Of a stretch of 6,708 nucleotides of DNA, positions 5,754 to 6,708 are shown in pieces. The notes beneath the pieces were generated by a model. It saw nothing but the letters and a program-made list of their open reading frames with translations, had not been told where the DNA came from and ran no database searches. Numbering within the stretch: position 1 is the first letter of the stretch; each line of letters opens with the position of its first letter. The stretch comes from Xanthobacteraceae bacterium (GTDB lineage Bacteria > Pseudomonadota > Alphaproteobacteria > Rhizobiales > Xanthobacteraceae), in the NCBI GenBank assembly GCA_030037185.1, contig JASHRR010000349.1, forward strand, positions 1 to 6,708, in the 5' to 3' direction. Position numbers and translations under genes: made by a program.

Positions 5754-6251
5754 ATGGCCAACGAAATACGCCTGACGAAAAACGAGCGCGCGGTGCTGGT
5801 GGCTATCTACCAAGCCAACGAGTGCGAAGGCGAACAGCCGGCCAATGAGATCATCGCGGAAGCGACCGGCTTGCCCATCGATGAGGTCGCGGCCGCTGCG
5901 CGCTACCTTATCCAGGCCGGGCTGATTTCGGAGGGCACGGAACGTCGCAAAGGCGAAATCAGCCGCGGCGATCTCAAGCCAAGTGGCCGCGTCACGTGGC
6001 GCTCGCGGGACCAGGCGGGGCCGTCAGGCTACGCCTTTCTGGGGGTCGATTTTGCCAGGGGCTTTTGGAACCGAAGGGGTGCTGCTGGTCCCTTAGCGCG
6101 TATAGGGTGCAAGCAGCAAGGAGCGAGAGCCCTCGCTGGATTTCTTGTCGGGTCCAAGGAGGCCCAGCGTTGGGCTCAGTTTGTGGCGAGCGATTGCGCG
6201 ACCCCGGACCGGCGTTGGAGATTTTGTATGAGCGTCTTTGGCGGCCAGTAG
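5754..6251 (+). CDS. Winged-helix-like hypothetical protein, C-terminal half doubtful
   Basis: The ATG at 5754 follows a strong GGAGGGG (5742-5748) at 5-base spacing. An in-frame upstream ATG at 5655 is rejected because it overlaps the previous gene. Residues ~6-80 look like a winged helix-turn-helix: KNERAVLVAIYQA as helix 1, ANEIIAEATGLPIDEVAAAARYLIQAGLISE as the HTH, and GEISRGDLKPSGR as the wing, resembling the MarR/DNA-binding fold used by repressors. A DNA-binding regulator is therefore plausible. From about residue 85 to 165 the sequence turns into an Arg/Gly/Trp/Cys-rich stretch with no domain, and the matching DNA (6122-6175) holds hairpins. The true product may be shorter, or the 3' end may have been lost by a frameshift or junction. 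Function is inferred from the fold only. Confidence 0.6.
   Translation: MANEIRLTKNERAVLVAIYQANECEGEQPANEIIAEATGLPIDEVAAAARYLIQAGLISEGTERRKGEISRGDLKPSGRVTWRSRDQAGPSGYAFLGVDFARGFWNRRGAAGPLARIGCKQQGARALAGFLVGSKEAQRWAQFVASDCATPDRRWRFCMSVFGGQ
6122..6175. other. Two short perfect hairpins in the 3' part of the winged-helix gene
   Basis: AGCGAG-AGCC-CTCGCT (6122-6137) and GCCCA-GCGT-TGGGC (6162-6175) can each fold into a tight hairpin. Neither is followed by a T-tract on either strand, so they are not intrinsic terminators. They lie in the part of the frame whose translation is unconvincing, so they could be remnants of an untranslated or structured segment. Could also be chance at this G+C. Confidence 0.3.
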
Positions 6252-6708
6252 ACGCACAGATCGATGCGATCGGCAGCCAATCGCGGCATGGTCTGCACAG
6301 GTGAAAACTGAGAGAAGGTCCGAGGGGAGGCACGAAGGTATGACCGCTTTGCTCCCGATAATGTTCGTTCGCGGATCTTAGCTAATCGCGCGGATTGAGG
6401 CTGTCGACAGTACGTCTCCAACCGCATCAACACATTCCGCCGGAGACCGCACCGGATACGCCAGGAGGCGAAGCGTGGCTGATGGAGCTGTACGCCAAGT
6501 AGCAAAATGAACAAAGCGTATCGGCCGTAGACTTGCCGACAATACGTTCGACAGTAAGGAGTGGGGACAGTCGGCGAGCACAGCAAAAGCAGCGTCTCCC
6601 TCATCAAGCGCCGCTTTTCAGGTTTCTTCGGCTTCGCTAACCCGAGCCTAGCTGCTCTATCCCAGCCGTCAAATTGTCTTGCAGGACACTCCCAGGGTTA
6701 CCTACTTT
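6252..6708. other. Gene-free right end of the window
   Basis: About 457 bp past the winged-helix stop, visibly richer in A+T than the left part. A minus-strand frame stays open from about 6697 to 6176, but its translation is rich in Cys, Arg and Leu and shows no motif or good start, so I do not call it. No tRNA, terminator, integrase fragment or second copy of the tRNA-Gln 3' end was found by eye. Short repeats are listed separately. Confidence 0.45.
6401..6556. repeat. Palindrome plus dispersed CGACARTA repeats
   Basis: CTGTCGACAG (6401-6410) is a perfect 10-bp palindrome. CGACAGTACGT (6405-6415) recurs as CGACAATACGT (6537-6547), immediately followed by CGACAGTA (6549-6556), so the last two copies are spaced 12 bp apart, about one helical turn. 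A protein-binding site or the end of a mobile element are possible readings; chance is not excluded. Confidence 0.35.

Noticed and set aside
6340..6381. 13-codon leader peptide (MTALLPIMFVRGS) after GGGGAGG
   Set aside because: Too short to support by itself, and no downstream gene is in view for it to regulate.
6176..6607. Minus-strand frame of 143 codons, open to about 6697
   Set aside because: Cys/Arg/Leu-rich translation, no ribosome binding site, no motif, and it overlaps the end of the plus-strand winged-helix gene.

Overview
The window looks like a piece of an alphaproteobacterial chromosome, most likely Hyphomicrobiales (Bradyrhizobium/Xanthobacteraceae-like). The grounds are high G+C with G/C-ending codons in the metabolic genes, an MHS-type transporter, an RlmB with a basic N-terminal extension, and a long acyl-CoA dehydrogenase starting MAYRAPVEDI. 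The taxon is an inference from protein character, not from a search.

Left part (1-978): the first 60 codons of an MHS-family MFS symporter read leftward off the window edge. Its upstream region holds six degenerate copies of a 17-bp motif (consensus on the gene's strand CCCTACGAAAGTCGTAA; best copy TACGA-N3-TCGTA). This may be an operator array. From about 419 to 978 no convincing gene is visible.

Centre (979-4492, minus strand): a tightly packed operon in the order acyl-CoA dehydrogenase -> crotonase-fold enoyl-CoA isomerase/hydratase -> TrmH/SpoU-type rRNA 2'-O-ribose methyltransferase (rlmB). Both junctions are 4-bp ATGA stop/start overlaps, so translation is probably coupled. The first two genes fit fatty or branched acyl-CoA beta-oxidation; the third is a ribosome-maturation enzyme. 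The crotonase lacks both hydratase glutamates but has the isomerase-type PEAGSS glutamate.

Right part (4785-6708, plus strand): a tRNA-Gln(UUG) with encoded CCA and a recognisable promoter. It is followed by a short repeat-bearing spacer and a cassette of four small genes: a CxxC/CxxC zinc-ribbon protein, a helical protein with an apparent -1 frame disruption near its start, a 61-residue protein of unknown function, and a winged-helix-like protein with an unconvincing C-terminal half. Three of them overlap by ATGA. This resembles phage or genomic-island cargo next to a tRNA, but no integrase, attachment repeat or structural gene is in view. The last ~450 bp hold no gene I can support, only short repeats and a palindrome.

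I see no clearly novel defence or catalytic system. The items most worth a second look are the repeat array upstream of the MHS gene, the small-gene cassette after tRNA-Gln with its frame disruption, and the direct repeats between the tRNA and that cassette.
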